From Prochlorococcus sp. AG-363-N20 (lineage in GTDB: Bacteria > Cyanobacteriota > Cyanobacteriia > PCC-6307 > Cyanobiaceae), in the NCBI GenBank assembly GCA_003280105.1, contig QCFX01000001.1, positions 62,001 through 126,000 of the forward strand: a DNA stretch of 64,000 nt. Reading direction: 5' to 3'. A program made the position numbers and the translations under genes. A model generated the notes under the pieces. The model saw nothing but the letters and a program-made list of their open reading frames with translations, made no database searches and was not told the DNA's origin. Below, piece by piece: positions 50,228-62,391 of this stretch; the first letter of the stretch is position 1, and every line of letters begins with the position of its first letter.

Positions 50228-51546
50228 GATCACTCCCATCTACACCTGAGCGATGCAAATTGCTACTTAATCAGTGGAGAGATCAATTAACTCTGACAAA
50301 TAAAGAAAAACATCTTCTGGCTGGAGAGATAAAAGCACTAGATCGACAACTAGATCGCTTATTGCATAGCCATCTTCGTATTGCTGCTTTTGGGAGAGTT
50401 GGTGTAGGCAAGTCAAGCCTGCTAAACGCCTTGCTTGGCCGAAAAGCTTTTTTAACTGATATAGCCCACGGTTGTACTCGACACACCACCGCAGTTGAAT
50501 GGGATGAGCCTATGGCTCCACTGGAAAAAGTGGAGTTGATTGATACTCCTGGGATTGACGAAGTTGCAGCTGAAGCAAGGACAAAACTCTCAGCTCGAAT
50601 AGCACTCCAGGCAGACCTAATACTTTTTGTGCTTGATAGCGATATCACAAGTGTCGAACTCGAGGCCCTAAGCACACTGACAAAAACTGGAAAACCTCTT
50701 TTGCTAGTGCTTAATCGGTGTGATCAATGGTCAAAGAACGAATTAAATGATTTAAGAAAGAGCATCCTTAAACGTCTCCCTATTAATGCACGAGAAATAG
50801 AGCTTCATCTAGTTGCTGCAGCTCCTCGTATAGGCCAGGTTCAAAGGGATGGTCGAATAAGAAGCCAAATATGTTCACCCAGAGTTGAAGATCTTCAAAG
50901 TTCATTAAAAGCACTGCTAAGAGATCAGGGAGAGCTTTTTTTGTCTGTTAATTCCTTGAGACAAGCAGACCACTTTTATCAACAGCTCAAACTCGGACGG
51001 CTAAAGCGAAGTCGTTCCGCAGCTCAAGGGCTAATAGGAAAATTCGCTGCTATTAAAGCTTCTGGTGTAGCAATTAACCCTCTGTTAATGCTTGATCTTG
51101 CTGGGGGGCTTGCATGCGATACAGCTTTAGTTCTTCAACTCAGCAATCTATATGGGTTGCAAATGAAAGGACATTCTGCAAGAAAGTTATTAAGGCGCCT
51201 TTCTTGCTACAACGCCTATCTTGGAGGAGCACAAATAGGAGTACAAGTCGCCTTAGGTGCCTTAAGGCAAATACTTTTACTTGCAATCCCTATCACAGGA
51301 GGGTTAAGCATTGCACCAGCCGCACCTATTGCTTTAGCCCAAGCAGCATTAGCAGTACATACAACCAAATTGACAGGACGCATTACGGCTCAAGTACTTC
51401 TCACAGGGAGTCAAAACAAAGAAGCTCAACCTTCTGTCATTTTAAAAAGGTTAGTCAGGCAAGACCCTGCATTGAAAAACTGGTTAAATATCTGGTCAGA
51501 AGCAAGGTCCAACGAAAAAAATACTCTGCAAGCATTACTTCCGTGA
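50224..51546 (+). CDS. Era-like GTPase with C-terminal membrane domain
   Basis: GRVGVGKSSLLNALLG, DTPGID, NRCDQW. Confidence 0.85.
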   Translation: MRSLPSTPERCKLLLNQWRDQLTLTNKEKHLLAGEIKALDRQLDRLLHSHLRIAAFGRVGVGKSSLLNALLGRKAFLTDIAHGCTRHTTAVEWDEPMAPLEKVELIDTPGIDEVAAEARTKLSARIALQADLILFVLDSDITSVELEALSTLTKTGKPLLLVLNRCDQWSKNELNDLRKSILKRLPINAREIELHLVAAAPRIGQVQRDGRIRSQICSPRVEDLQSSLKALLRDQGELFLSVNSLRQADHFYQQLKLGRLKRSRSAAQGLIGKFAAIKASGVAINPLLMLDLAGGLACDTALVLQLSNLYGLQMKGHSARKLLRRLSCYNAYLGGAQIGVQVALGALRQILLLAIPITGGLSIAPAAPIALAQAALAVHTTKLTGRITAQVLLTGSQNKEAQPSVILKRLVRQDPALKNWLNIWSEARSNEKNTLQALLP

Positions 51547-52130
51547 AAGAGACCTATGGCCTTATAGCACTCTTAGGAACAAGTGCCGACCCTCCCACCT
51601 TGGGGCACCAAGCACTTTTAGAAGGCTTGCTAAAAATCTTTCCTAAAGTCATCACCTGGGCCAGTGATAATCCACTAAAAACACATAGTGCACCTCTTGA
51701 AATACGGTATGAACTTCTAAATGCACTAGTAAGTTCTATTGCAAATCCTCAACTGGAAATAATTCAAGATCTAAGCAGTCCTTGGAGCATAACAACCCTC
51801 GAGAAAGCAGCCAATCGCTGGCCTAATAATGAATTCATTTTTGTCGTTGGTAGCGATCTTGCGTGGCAAATCCCAAGCTGGGCAAAATCAAAAAACCTAT
51901 TGCAAAAAGTTCGCATTGGAATTGCCCCTCGCGAAGGTTGGCCGATCAAAGATGAGCATTTGCATAGCCTTAAAGCGTTAGGTGGGCAAGTGGATATTCT
52001 CCCTTTAAAAATCCCTGCCAGCGCCAGTTCAGAAGCACGCAACAATTTCGCAGCTTCTCAAATCCCTCCGGATATTCTGCCTCTAGTGCTCGAGAAAAAC
52101 TTATACGGCCTCAGCAGATATAAAAAATGA
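51543..52130 (+). CDS. nadD: nicotinate-nucleotide adenylyltransferase (GTG start)
   Basis: ALLGTSADPPTLGHQALLEGL; FVVGSDLAWQIPSW. Confidence 0.85.
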   Translation: MKETYGLIALLGTSADPPTLGHQALLEGLLKIFPKVITWASDNPLKTHSAPLEIRYELLNALVSSIANPQLEIIQDLSSPWSITTLEKAANRWPNNEFIFVVGSDLAWQIPSWAKSKNLLQKVRIGIAPREGWPIKDEHLHSLKALGGQVDILPLKIPASASSEARNNFAASQIPPDILPLVLEKNLYGLSRYKK

Positions 52131-53821
52131 GGTTCTTATTAGCTCAATTAAATCCAATCATAGGGGATTTCAAAGGAAATTCCTTAAAAATTAAACATGC
52201 TTGCAAAAAGGCAACTTCTGAGGGTGTGAATGTTGTACTAACACCAGAATTATCACTCTGGGGATATCCACCCAGAGATTTGCTTCTGAATCCTCAATTT
52301 GTCAAAGAACAAAATGAGACGCTTCAAGACTTGGTGAACTTTTTGAAATTAGAGACTTGTAACTTATCAGTATTTGTTGGGATCGCTGAACCTTCAGCAG
52401 ACCTGAAATTACCAAACTTATTTAATTCAATTGCTTTAGTTGATGCCACTGGATGGGAAGTCATAGCACGCAAACAATTGCTACCTACATACGATGTCTT
52501 TGATGAAAAGCGCTACTTCCGAGCACATACAACTTCTGGAACTGTAAAGATAAAAACTAAAACAAGGTCTTTGCAGATAGGTATCACCATTTGTGAGGAC
52601 CTCTGGGTAGACGAAACAATTCAAGGTCAACGTCTTTCAGGACCCGATCCAATAGCCCAATTAGTTTCAAAAGAAATTGATTTATTAATCAATCTTTCTG
52701 CCTCCCCCTTCAGCCATAACAAAGAATCTCTGCGAAACCGTCTAGCAGAAAAAGCAGCTAACCGGCTCGACTGCCCTGTGATTTATTTGAACCAAGTTGG
52801 TGGTAATGATGAGTTGATTTTTGATGGTGCAAGTTTTGCAATTAATTCAATAGGGGAGACAACTCTCAAGCTTCCTAGATGCCAAGAATCTATAGCGATA
52901 TGGGAGCCTTCGTGCAGGGTTTTAGAAAAACAAATCAACATCGCAAGTGATGAAGAGAGGCTTTTCCAAGCTCTTGTACTCGGAGTGCATGACTATGCCA
53001 AGAAATGCAAATTCAACTCTGCATTAATTGGACTCAGTGGCGGCATTGATTCTGCTCTAGTTGCAATTATTGCTGCAGCTGCACTAGGAGGAAAACAAAT
53101 TTCGACAGTCCTTATGCCTTCACCTTGGAGCTCCTCCAATTCAATAAAAGATGCTCTTGCACTAGCCCAAAGGGTTGGAACTGAGGCAAAGATTTTGCCT
53201 ATAGGAAAACTGATGCAAAGTTACGACTTCGAATTATCAAATACGCTAGGAAAACCACCCGAGGGAATTACGGCAGAAAATCTTCAATCACGAATCCGAG
53301 GGACACTGCTTATGGCATTAGCCAATCATGAAGGGCACTTACTTCTCTCTACTGGTAATAAATCAGAGCTTGCCGTTGGCTACTGCACTCTCTATGGAGA
53401 TATGAATGGAGGTTTGGCCGTAATAGGGGATCTTTATAAAACTGTCGTTTTTGCTCTCTGTAAATGGTTGGATAGCACAGCTTCTTCGAAATGTAGAAAA
53501 GATCTGGGACTACCTCATGAAGGCGAACTTATAGGAAGTGCAATTCTTGAAAAGCCCCCAAGTGCTGAACTTCGCCCAGGTCAACTAGATACAGATTCTT
53601 TACCAGATTATGAAGTTCTAGATCCAATACTTAAATCGCTTATTGAAGAAAGAAGCTACCCTGAGGAACTTATTAAGAAAGGGCATGACCCAAATTTAGT
53701 GATGCAAATAAAATTGCTCTTAAAAAACGCAGAGTTCAAGCGTCGACAAGCTCCACCACTACTTAAAGTAAGTAATCAAGCTTTTGGAAGTGGCTGGAGA
53801 ATACCAATAGCCGCTAAATGA
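52127..53821 (+). CDS. nadE: glutamine-dependent NAD+ synthetase
   Basis: nitrilase domain plus IGLSGGIDSALVAIIAA and LLSTGNKSELAVGYCTLYGDM. Confidence 0.95.
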   Translation: MRFLLAQLNPIIGDFKGNSLKIKHACKKATSEGVNVVLTPELSLWGYPPRDLLLNPQFVKEQNETLQDLVNFLKLETCNLSVFVGIAEPSADLKLPNLFNSIALVDATGWEVIARKQLLPTYDVFDEKRYFRAHTTSGTVKIKTKTRSLQIGITICEDLWVDETIQGQRLSGPDPIAQLVSKEIDLLINLSASPFSHNKESLRNRLAEKAANRLDCPVIYLNQVGGNDELIFDGASFAINSIGETTLKLPRCQESIAIWEPSCRVLEKQINIASDEERLFQALVLGVHDYAKKCKFNSALIGLSGGIDSALVAIIAAAALGGKQISTVLMPSPWSSSNSIKDALALAQRVGTEAKILPIGKLMQSYDFELSNTLGKPPEGITAENLQSRIRGTLLMALANHEGHLLLSTGNKSELAVGYCTLYGDMNGGLAVIGDLYKTVVFALCKWLDSTASSKCRKDLGLPHEGELIGSAILEKPPSAELRPGQLDTDSLPDYEVLDPILKSLIEERSYPEELIKKGHDPNLVMQIKLLLKNAEFKRRQAPPLLKVSNQAFGSGWRIPIAAK

Positions 53822-53883
53822 TCACAACAAATCATGGTCAAGTTGACCTGACATAGCCAACCTAGTAGAAGGTGCTTTAATTC

Positions 53884-55023
53884 ATGCCCGCCTCAGTTCT
53901 ATCGAGTCCGATGGCTAGCATCGGAATCCCAACCGAAATCAAAGCCGATGAACTGCGAGTAGCTCTAACGCCAGATGGGGCAAGAGAACTCGTTACTCAA
54001 GGGTTAGAAGTGCGTGTTCAATCTGGGGCTGGGGATGGAGCTGGAATCGAAGATGAGTCATTTGCTTCTGCTGGAGCAAAAATCGTTTCTCGAGAAGAAG
54101 CTTGGGCAGCCCATCTAATTGTGAAGGTCAAAGAGCCTCAAGAAGAAGAGTTTGCTTTCCTTAGAAAAGACATGGTGCTATTTACATACCTACACCTTGC
54201 TGCATATCCAAAAGTAGGAGAAGCCTTAATAGCTGCTGGAACAACCGGAGTGGGATATGAAACTGTCCAAATGGAGAATGGAAGTCTGCCTTTGCTCGCT
54301 CCAATGAGCGAGATTGCGGGTAGATTAGCTGCTCAAGTCGGAGCACATTTACTCGAAAGACCACATGGTGGAAGTGGAGTTCTCATAGGAGGCTGTACTG
54401 GTGTCCGGCCCGCAAGAGTAATAGTGCTAGGAGCAGGAACTGTTGGCTGGAATGCCGCCAGATTAGCTGCTGCAATGGATGCAGAAGTCATGTTGTTAGA
54501 CAGATCTCCTGAACGCCTCCGCAACCTAGAAGCAGATAGAAGAGGGAGGTTAATGAGTGTTGTCAGTAGCAGAGGATTGCTTGAAAGACTCATTCCAACG
54601 GCTGACCTTCTAATAGGCGCTGTACTTACACCAGGAGGGCGTGCTCCAACCCTGGTTGACGAGCAAATGGTTAGGCAAATGAAATCCAACTCTGTAATAG
54701 TTGATGTCGCGATTGACCAAGGTGGTTGTGTGGCTACCAGCATTGAGACCACTCACACCAATCCAACTGTGAGGATTCATGGAGTTCAACATTATGCCGT
54801 TGGGAATATGCCTGGAGCTGTACCCTTTACGTCAACAGAAGCGTTGGTAAGTGTGACTCTCCCCTACATCCTTGGCATGGCAGGTAGAGGCTTAGAAGAA
54901 GCAGTAACTGAACGTCCAGAACTATTATCTGGACTTAATACAGTTCGTGGATCTGTATGTCATCCTGGAGTAGCCAAAGCACTTAATATATCTCCAAGAC
55001 ACCCTATGGCATGTTTACGCTAG
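53884..55023 (+). CDS. ald: alanine dehydrogenase
   Basis: IGIPTEIKADELRVALTPDGARELV; VIVLGAGTVGWNAARLA. Confidence 0.95.
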   Translation: MPASVLSSPMASIGIPTEIKADELRVALTPDGARELVTQGLEVRVQSGAGDGAGIEDESFASAGAKIVSREEAWAAHLIVKVKEPQEEEFAFLRKDMVLFTYLHLAAYPKVGEALIAAGTTGVGYETVQMENGSLPLLAPMSEIAGRLAAQVGAHLLERPHGGSGVLIGGCTGVRPARVIVLGAGTVGWNAARLAAAMDAEVMLLDRSPERLRNLEADRRGRLMSVVSSRGLLERLIPTADLLIGAVLTPGGRAPTLVDEQMVRQMKSNSVIVDVAIDQGGCVATSIETTHTNPTVRIHGVQHYAVGNMPGAVPFTSTEALVSVTLPYILGMAGRGLEEAVTERPELLSGLNTVRGSVCHPGVAKALNISPRHPMACLR

Positions 55024-56128
55024 CAATTGGTCTATATAAAGATTCCACACTTATCCCTTCACGCAACAAGCCTAATAAACCAGCGGCTTCGACATAATTG
55101 GTCGCCTTCAAAATTCTCACATCATCATTTTTGTGCAATTCGTCCTGTATTCCTAAAGACTCCTTACTAACGCTAAGCAAGCTTGGGTTGGCTACCACTA
55201 TTAAAGGAAGGTTCTTTTCTAAACATGCCAAAACAGCTGCTCCCCCAAGTGCTTCTTGAGGTGCAACAACAGCTCCTAAGTCTTGAACAGTAAGGTAGTT
55301 ATAGCATCCATTTTTAAGCAAAAGATGTCTTTCATCAATAGTTAAAAGGTCTGGAGCTCGGCTCAAACCCACTAATACAGAAGGCAGAAAAGTATGACCT
55401 AGTTCCTCCGCAGCAGCCCGAGGATCTAGATCAACATTGATGGGTAAACCCGACATTGCAGGCGCATGAGCACAAGGCAGACATAAATGACTCACTAGCA
55501 AATGACTAATAACAGCTTCTGCTCCCGCAGAAGCATCGACTCCAGTACCTTGACGATATTTTTCTAGAGCCTCTAAATCACTTCCTTCTGGGAAACGTGT
55601 TACTACAGCAATTGCAGTTGCACCTTGCCTCTTCAAACTTTCTCCAGCAGTTAATAAATCATTTACATTTCCAACCTCTCCCCAACTGGAGCCACTAGAG
55701 CCATAATTCAATGTAATTTCTAAGGGGTTATCTGTAATCACTACAGGACCTATTCGCAATCCCAAACTTGCCCGACAAGCATCGATAACTTGTAAGTGCC
55801 GCTGTTGCAAGTCAGTATCCAGACCTGCATCTAGAAGTAAGCCAATCTGCTGTTGCCTTACTGGTCGCAAAGCAAGATCACCTGCAACAAAACGGTCCAA
55901 GCTCAAACCCTCTACATATTGAATTCGTGGTTCGTTCCAATACAGCGCAGCACCATTCATCACATTAGGATGAGTGATTAAACAACCAGATACAGAAGCT
56001 AATAATCTTGCGGCAGGTATTGCATCTCCGGCATATCCACCAACTGAACACCTTATTCCAGTAGGAATAATCAAAACAGTGGGAAGCACTGAAGTATATG
56101 GGCTAACTTCTAAGAAATGTTTATGCAC
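55004..56128 (-). CDS. DUF3326-like conserved cyanobacterial protein
   Basis: VLIIPTGIRCSVGGYAGDAIPAARLLASVSGCLITHPNVMNGAALYW. Confidence 0.75.
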   Translation of the reverse strand: MHKHFLEVSPYTSVLPTVLIIPTGIRCSVGGYAGDAIPAARLLASVSGCLITHPNVMNGAALYWNEPRIQYVEGLSLDRFVAGDLALRPVRQQQIGLLLDAGLDTDLQQRHLQVIDACRASLGLRIGPVVITDNPLEITLNYGSSGSSWGEVGNVNDLLTAGESLKRQGATAIAVVTRFPEGSDLEALEKYRQGTGVDASAGAEAVISHLLVSHLCLPCAHAPAMSGLPINVDLDPRAAAEELGHTFLPSVLVGLSRAPDLLTIDERHLLLKNGCYNYLTVQDLGAVVAPQEALGGAAVLACLEKNLPLIVVANPSLLSVSKESLGIQDELHKNDDVRILKATNYVEAAGLLGLLREGISVESLYRPIASVNMP

Positions 56129-56153
56129 TATTTTCTAGCTGGTCCCATAAGAG

Positions 56154-56351
56154 TCATGAATTAACCACTACTACTGCCTCAATCTTCAATTTTCTCCGAA
56201 TTTTTTTGATGCTTGATGGTTGAGTATCAGTGATAGACCAACGTAAAGGTTGTCCATAGTCACTCAAATGTTTTAACAACCATAAACGGAGCTCCTGCAC
56301 AAAAACGTCTTCTGGCCAGTTCAATTCAATCTCAATAAACTTCAATTTCAT
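56154..56351 (-). CDS. small conserved hypothetical protein
   Basis: ORF track. Confidence 0.6.
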   Translation of the reverse strand: MKLKFIEIELNWPEDVFVQELRLWLLKHLSDYGQPLRWSITDTQPSSIKKIRRKLKIEAVVVVNS

Positions 56352-56408
56352 TTTCTAATAGCTCACGTTATTAGCTATCAAAACTGAAGTTTAGGAGAAC
56401 CACTTTAA

Positions 56409-57359
56409 TTAAGCACAAGCTCCCCCAACCACTTCCAATATTTCTTGGGTTATGGCTGCTTGACGGGCTTTGTTGTAATCAAGAGTCAATGTCTTAGCCA
56501 ATTCCTTTGCATTGTCACTGGCATTATTCATTGCTGTCATTCGACTGGCCAGCTCTGAGGCTGCCGATTCTTGCAATGCACGCAGTAATTGATTCTGTAA
56601 ATAAAGTGGCAAAAGAGCATTGAGAAGTTGCTCAGGACTCTGTTCAAAAACTATGTCAGAAGGTAATGCTGGTTGCTCATTCGCAGGTCCCACTCCCTTC
56701 TCAACTGTAAGGCGACTATCTTTTGTGGTAAGCCTAAAGATTTCATCATCAGCTTCAGCAATCCCTTGAGGGTCTAGAGGAAGAAGAGTCTGAACTACAG
56801 GATTGCAACTAACTAAGTTGATGAATTTGGTGTAGATAACTTCCACTCTATCTGTACTTTCAGAAAGGAATTCAGCTAAGACTTCGCTTGTAATTGATTC
56901 TGCATCTTGAGCAGTGGGAACTTGTTCAAGTTCTTTAAAAGTTGCTCTGATATTGAATTGAGCTGATCTGTTCTGAAAATAAGTAATAGCTTTTCGGCCA
57001 ATCAACACAAGGTCAGGATTAAATCCTTGGTTTTGCAATTCTGTATATCGCTGCTCTGTTCTTTTAATGATATTTGAGTTATACCCGCCACATAATCCTC
57101 TGTCGCCTGTCACAGCTAGAAGAGATATGGTCTTGACATCTCTAGTTTTGAGCAAAGGGGCATCTGCTGCTTCAAATTTCATGCGCGATTGAATGTTCTC
57201 AAGCACTCTTGCAAGACGATCCGCAAAGGGACGACTTCTTAGAACTTGTTCTTGCGCACGCCTGACTTTTGCAGCTGCGACTAAGCGCATTGCTTCTGTG
57301 ATCTTACGTGTGTTCTTGACAGAAACAATTCTGTCTCGAATATCCTTAAGATTGGCCAT
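56409..57359 (-). CDS. atpG: ATP synthase F1 gamma subunit
   Basis: [36 protein letters not shown]. Confidence 0.97.
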   Translation of the reverse strand: MANLKDIRDRIVSVKNTRKITEAMRLVAAAKVRRAQEQVLRSRPFADRLARVLENIQSRMKFEAADAPLLKTRDVKTISLLAVTGDRGLCGGYNSNIIKRTEQRYTELQNQGFNPDLVLIGRKAITYFQNRSAQFNIRATFKELEQVPTAQDAESITSEVLAEFLSESTDRVEVIYTKFINLVSCNPVVQTLLPLDPQGIAEADDEIFRLTTKDSRLTVEKGVGPANEQPALPSDIVFEQSPEQLLNALLPLYLQNQLLRALQESAASELASRMTAMNNASDNAKELAKTLTLDYNKARQAAITQEILEVVGGACA

Positions 57360-57388
57360 AAGTTGATTTCTCCTTTAAACCGTAAGGA

Positions 57389-58906
57389 TTAAGCCGCTGC
57401 CAGCATCGAGGATTTAACCTCGCCAATGGCATCTTTAAGTAAGGACTCAGCATCCTCATTTAAAACTTTCTCAGAAAGCACCTTATTAATAAATTCAGCT
57501 TTATTGGTTTTCAAGTATTCTCTCAACTCCCTTGCAAATTGTGTCACCTGCTCTTCAGGTACATCATCTATTAATCCTTTAACACCTGAATAGACAATAG
57601 CGACCTGTTCAGCAAGGTTAAGAGGTGCAAATTGAGGCTGTTTCAACAGCTCTCTTAAACGCTTACCTCTGCCAAGTTGCTTTTGGGTAGCTTCATCAAG
57701 GTCAGACGCAAATTGAGAGAAAGCTGCCAGTTCATCAAATTGAGCCAACTCAAGTTTTAAGGTTCCTGCAATTTTCTTAATAGCCTTAGTTTGAGCAGCA
57801 CCGCCTACACGGCTCACTGAGATACCCACATTAATAGCAGGGCGTAAACCTGAATTAAAAAGGTCAGAACTTAAGAAAATCTGACCATCAGTAATAGAAA
57901 TTACATTGGTTGGAATATATGCCGAGACGTCACCTGCTTGTGTCTCAATAATCGGCAAAGCAGTCATAGAACCACTTCCCATTGAATCAGATAGCTTGGC
58001 AGCTCTTTCAAGTAATCGACTGTGGCAATAGAAAACGTCTCCTGGATAAGCTTCGCGTCCTGGTGGACGACGCAAAAGAAGTGACATTTGACGATAAGCC
58101 TGTGCTTGCTTTGTTAGATCGTCATAAATAACTAAAGTTGCTTTGCCTTTATACATAAAGTGCTCAGCGATAGCAGCACCGGTATAAGGAGCCAAATATT
58201 GAAGTGCTGCAGCATCTGATGCACTTGCATTGACAACAACTGTGTAATCAAGTGCTCCCTTTTCCCTAAGGACCTCAACGACATTGGCTACAGAGGCTGA
58301 TTTTTGACCAATCGCTACGTAAACGCAGATTACATCTTCTGATTTCTGATTAATGATCGTGTCTATTGCAATTGCAGTTTTGCCTGTCTGACGGTCTCCG
58401 ATTATCAATTCGCGTTGACCTCTGCCAATAGGAATCATTGCATCAATGGATGTAATTCCTGTCTGCATAGGTTCATGAACAGACTTCCTCTTAATAATTC
58501 CTGGAGCAATAGCTTCTATTAGACATGAGTCATTAGTAGAGATCTCACCATTCCCATCCACAGGTTGTCCTAGAGGACTAACTACACGTCCCAACATTGC
58601 TTCGCCAACTGGAACAGAAGCAATCTTTCCAGTTGCTTTGACAGTACTACCTTCTTGAATGCCAATGCCCTCACCCATTAGCACAACACCTACATTGTCA
58701 TCCTCAAGGTTTAATGCAATACCTTCTGTGCCATCCTCGAACTCAACAAGTTCACCTGCCATGACCTGCTCAAGGCCATAAACACGAGCAATACCGTCAC
58801 CAATTTGAAGTACTGTTCCGACATTACTCACTGAGACAGACTTGTCATAATCAGCTATCTGCTTTTTAAGAATTGAGCTGATCTCGTCGGGGCGTATGGA
58901 AACCAT
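57389..58906 (-). CDS. atpA: ATP synthase F1 alpha subunit
   Basis: [36 protein letters not shown]. Confidence 0.97.
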   Translation of the reverse strand: MVSIRPDEISSILKKQIADYDKSVSVSNVGTVLQIGDGIARVYGLEQVMAGELVEFEDGTEGIALNLEDDNVGVVLMGEGIGIQEGSTVKATGKIASVPVGEAMLGRVVSPLGQPVDGNGEISTNDSCLIEAIAPGIIKRKSVHEPMQTGITSIDAMIPIGRGQRELIIGDRQTGKTAIAIDTIINQKSEDVICVYVAIGQKSASVANVVEVLREKGALDYTVVVNASASDAAALQYLAPYTGAAIAEHFMYKGKATLVIYDDLTKQAQAYRQMSLLLRRPPGREAYPGDVFYCHSRLLERAAKLSDSMGSGSMTALPIIETQAGDVSAYIPTNVISITDGQIFLSSDLFNSGLRPAINVGISVSRVGGAAQTKAIKKIAGTLKLELAQFDELAAFSQFASDLDEATQKQLGRGKRLRELLKQPQFAPLNLAEQVAIVYSGVKGLIDDVPEEQVTQFARELREYLKTNKAEFINKVLSEKVLNEDAESLLKDAIGEVKSSMLAAA

Positions 58907-58972
58907 GAGAAGGGTTGCGAGTGAGGTTGAAATTGAGGTGGTAGAGAAAAAAGACTAAATGAGTCAGAAAAA

Positions 58973-59521
58973 CTAACTCACTTTTGCCAAAGAAAGTCCT
59001 AATCGACGGACCTGCCCGGAAAGGCTGGCATCGATGACCTTTGAGCCAACACTGACTACGAAGCCACCGATCAAATCAGGGTCAACCTTCAGATTGAGCT
59101 CCAAATTATCTGTGCCAGCAACAGCTTGAATCTTCTTGAGAAGATCTGCTTGCTGCGCCTCATCGAGTGTCGTTGCAGAAGTAACAGTTGCCAAAGCAAT
59201 ATTGCGCTGTTCACGATAGAGCTCAAGCATCCTTTCTAGAACAGAGTTCAACAAGCCTATTCTTTGGCGATCTGCCAATAGTTTTAAAAGGTTGAGAAAA
59301 GAAGGAGAAACCTGATTAGCAAAAAGCTTTTCAAGAGCATTCTTTTTAGATTCAATCTCTAAAACTGGTGAGGCCATCGCCTCACTAAATTCAGGGCAAT
59401 CATTCCAAAGACTTAATAAGTCTTTGGCCTGATCAACAACCTGATCAACTTCCTTATTGCTTTCGGCCACCTGGAGGAAAGCCTCTGCATAAGGAGTGGT
59501 AATAGTGTTTAGTAGAGGCAT
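58973..59521 (-). CDS. atpH: ATP synthase F1 delta subunit
   Basis: position and DPDLIGGFVVSVGSKVIDASLSGQVRRL. Confidence 0.93.
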   Translation of the reverse strand: MPLLNTITTPYAEAFLQVAESNKEVDQVVDQAKDLLSLWNDCPEFSEAMASPVLEIESKKNALEKLFANQVSPSFLNLLKLLADRQRIGLLNSVLERMLELYREQRNIALATVTSATTLDEAQQADLLKKIQAVAGTDNLELNLKVDPDLIGGFVVSVGSKVIDASLSGQVRRLGLSLAKVS

Positions 59522-60036
59522 CAGGCTTTACCCATATTCTTAATTGATTGGCTAAGAAACTTGGCTTGAGTGGCTTGATCTAGCTTTCCAGGTAATGCTG
59601 TCAAAGCTTTGTCTATAGCCAATCGAGCCGCTTCTCGTCTTAATTGAGTACTGACTCTGGCTGCTTCAGCATTTAAATCAGAAGCTGCACCTTGCTTGAT
59701 GCGGGCCATTTCTTCGACAGTCCGCTTTTCACTTTCTAGGCGAATAGCTTCAGCTCGAGACTTGCAATCATTCCTTATTTGGGCTGCTTTCTTCTCAGCA
59801 GAAGCAAGTTCTTTTTGAGCCGTCTGGAGTGAATGCGAAGCCTCAAGAAGACGATTCTCAGCATCTGTGAGATCTGACAAGATTGTTTCTCGTCTGCGTT
59901 CCAGCATTCCTCCTAAAAAATTAGGCAAGAATTTATACAGTCCAAAAATTACAACCGCTAAGTTAAGAACATTAGTCTCAAATAAATTGAGATTGAGGCC
60001 AAAGCCTTCTGCGGCAAGGATTAAAGGAAAAGTCAT
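59521..60036 (-). CDS. atpF: ATP synthase Fo subunit b
   Basis: TM plus coiled coil; operon position. Confidence 0.92.
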   Translation of the reverse strand: MTFPLILAAEGFGLNLNLFETNVLNLAVVIFGLYKFLPNFLGGMLERRRETILSDLTDAENRLLEASHSLQTAQKELASAEKKAAQIRNDCKSRAEAIRLESEKRTVEEMARIKQGAASDLNAEAARVSTQLRREAARLAIDKALTALPGKLDQATQAKFLSQSIKNMGKA

Positions 60037-60494
60037 TTGGCTGCCAATAGACGTTCTACGATCAAATCACCAAGCTTCTCTGCATCAATCTTTAGTTGAT
60101 TCATGGCAGATTCCTTTTGGGAATCAATCTCTTTTCTTGCCGCTTCTCTTGAAGCATTTGCCTCTGCGGTAGCCAAAGCCAAAGCCTCTCGATAAAGCTG
60201 GTCTGAATCCTGCTCTGCATCATTGATAACTTTTTGAGCTGCTTGACGTGCTTCCTTGAGTTGATCCTTTAATTCAGCTTCAAGTTTTTGAACCTCAGCA
60301 AGCTTTTGCTTTGCTTCAGCACGACTTGTAGTTATATAACCCTCTCTTTCTTCAACGACCCGACCAACGGGCTTGAAAAAGAGAGCGTTAAGAATGAATG
60401 TGAGGAGCACCACTTGAACCGCCATAAGCGGCAAGGTGGCATCGAAGTCAAAGAGACCTCCCTCAGAAGCACCGAACAGAAAAAGACTGGGCAT
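60033..60494 (-). CDS. ATP synthase Fo subunit b'
   Basis: [40 protein letters not shown]; cyanobacterial split b/b'. Confidence 0.92.
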   Translation of the reverse strand: MPSLFLFGASEGGLFDFDATLPLMAVQVVLLTFILNALFFKPVGRVVEEREGYITTSRAEAKQKLAEVQKLEAELKDQLKEARQAAQKVINDAEQDSDQLYREALALATAEANASREAARKEIDSQKESAMNQLKIDAEKLGDLIVERLLAAK

Positions 60495-60632
60495 GTAGCA
60501 GGATTGCGAGCGATTGAATCAAACCGCAGAGCTGAAAAGAAGAGCCGTTTAGAGATTTAAATCTGCTTTTTTTCAGATTTATGACCAAAAGCGAAGCAAT
60601 GGTCATTTCAATCCCAAACGGAAAAGCTTCTA

Positions 60633-60905
<273 letters not shown>

Positions 60906-61050
60906 TTAAGAAGCGCGGAGAGTAGGGACCGGGAGTTTATACCTGCGACTGGGACATCTCAAAACTTCTGAGATGGGCCCGGAATATATCCGGACCTGCG
61001 CGCAAGGGTTTTTGCCAAATCCTCAGTTGAGAATTGACAACAAAAGTTTG

Positions 61051-61776
61051 TTAATGATGCTCTTCAACGGCTTCACCTATGTAGTAAGCCGCAAGAGTGG
61101 CAAAGATCAAAGCTTGAATTGCACTAGTAAAAAGACCAAGAAACATTACTGGCACAGGCAACACAAGAGGGACGAGGAAAACGAGAACTGCTACAACCAA
61201 TTCATCAGCCAAAATGTTCCCAAACAAACGGAAGGAAAGAGAGAGAGGCTTTGTGAAGTCCTCAACAATCTTGAAAGGGAGCATGATTGGGGTTGGATGT
61301 ACGTAATACTCGAAATATCGCAAACCCTTGTTACTCAAGCCCGCATAGAAATACGAAAGTGAGACTAGAAGAGCTAGAGCCACTGTGGTGTTTATATCAG
61401 CAGTAGGCGCTCCAAGTTCACCACTAGGGAGACGAATCAATCTCCATGGGATTAAGGCACCGCCCCAATTGCTGACAAAGATAAAGAGAAAAAGCGTACC
61501 TATGAAAGGCATCCAATCTCGGTAAACCTTTTCGCCAATTTGAGTTCGAGCCAAATCACGTATGTAGTCCCATAAAAACTCCAAAAGGTTTTGGACACCT
61601 TTTGGATCTCGGTCCATCTTTTTGGTTCCAATAACCACAAGCGCAAGTAATGCACCTATAACGATCCAGGAGGTCATAAACACCTGACCGTGGATCCTTA
61701 AATTCCCCAATTGCCAGTAGAGATGTTGACCAACCTCTAATTCGGCAAAAGGCATTAATAAAGGCAAAGAACCCAT
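61051..61776 (-). CDS. atpB: ATP synthase Fo subunit a
   Basis: [24 protein letters not shown]. Confidence 0.96.
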   Translation of the reverse strand: MGSLPLLMPFAELEVGQHLYWQLGNLRIHGQVFMTSWIVIGALLALVVIGTKKMDRDPKGVQNLLEFLWDYIRDLARTQIGEKVYRDWMPFIGTLFLFIFVSNWGGALIPWRLIRLPSGELGAPTADINTTVALALLVSLSYFYAGLSNKGLRYFEYYVHPTPIMLPFKIVEDFTKPLSLSFRLFGNILADELVVAVLVFLVPLVLPVPVMFLGLFTSAIQALIFATLAAYYIGEAVEEHH

Positions 61777-61835
61777 TTGAAAGAAGTTCAGAGAAGCTAA
61801 TACGTCTGGAGTAAAAAGGGCCGAAATCTCGGCAA

Positions 61836-62339
61836 CTAACTTGATACTGATTTGGCTTGAATCCGCGACTCAAGCAAAACCTGAAGCATCAAAGAAGGCT
61901 TGTAGAGCAAGAAACCCAATAGTGCCGGTAAAAAGTGAAGCTCTGACAGTTTTAAAGCTGCTAGAACTAGTACTACTGGAACAACTAATTGGATTTTGCT
62001 TACTCCCTTTGAACTTCGTCCAAGTTTTCCGATACTGCGAGCTAGTAATCGCAGATAGAGAACTCCTGCAAAAGCGCCAATCAGCAAACTAATGGCAGCT
62101 GAAAAGTCAAAGAAAATAGCCGTGAATGAAGCCGCAAAAGCGGAAACAATCAAAGTTGCAAGGAATAAGCGCTGCTGAAGCTGCACATATTCCTCTTCAG
62201 AAGAACCCAAGGGAAATTCGACTGATACAGGATTTAGATTACGCTCGGGGCTTGCGGAAGCCTCCGGTGTTTTTGCCAGCGCTGTTGAACCTCCCTTAGA
62301 AGGATCAATATCAGGCTGGAGCAGCGGGGATGCCGACAA
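61836..62339 (-). CDS. ATP synthase subunit I (Atp1-like)
   Basis: four TM segments; upstream of atpB in the operon. Confidence 0.8.
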   Translation of the reverse strand: MSASPLLQPDIDPSKGGSTALAKTPEASASPERNLNPVSVEFPLGSSEEEYVQLQQRLFLATLIVSAFAASFTAIFFDFSAAISLLIGAFAGVLYLRLLARSIGKLGRSSKGVSKIQLVVPVVLVLAALKLSELHFLPALLGFLLYKPSLMLQVLLESRIQAKSVSS

Positions 62340-62391
62340 AGGCTCCGAGGCTCTCTATAAAGGCTCGCGGAATCTATCATGCAGTAGAAAA

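Noticed and set aside
51114-51542. Long ORF start at 51114 for nadD
   Set aside because: The extra N-terminus overlaps the GTPase gene out of frame; a GTG at 51543 gives a normal NadD N-terminus.
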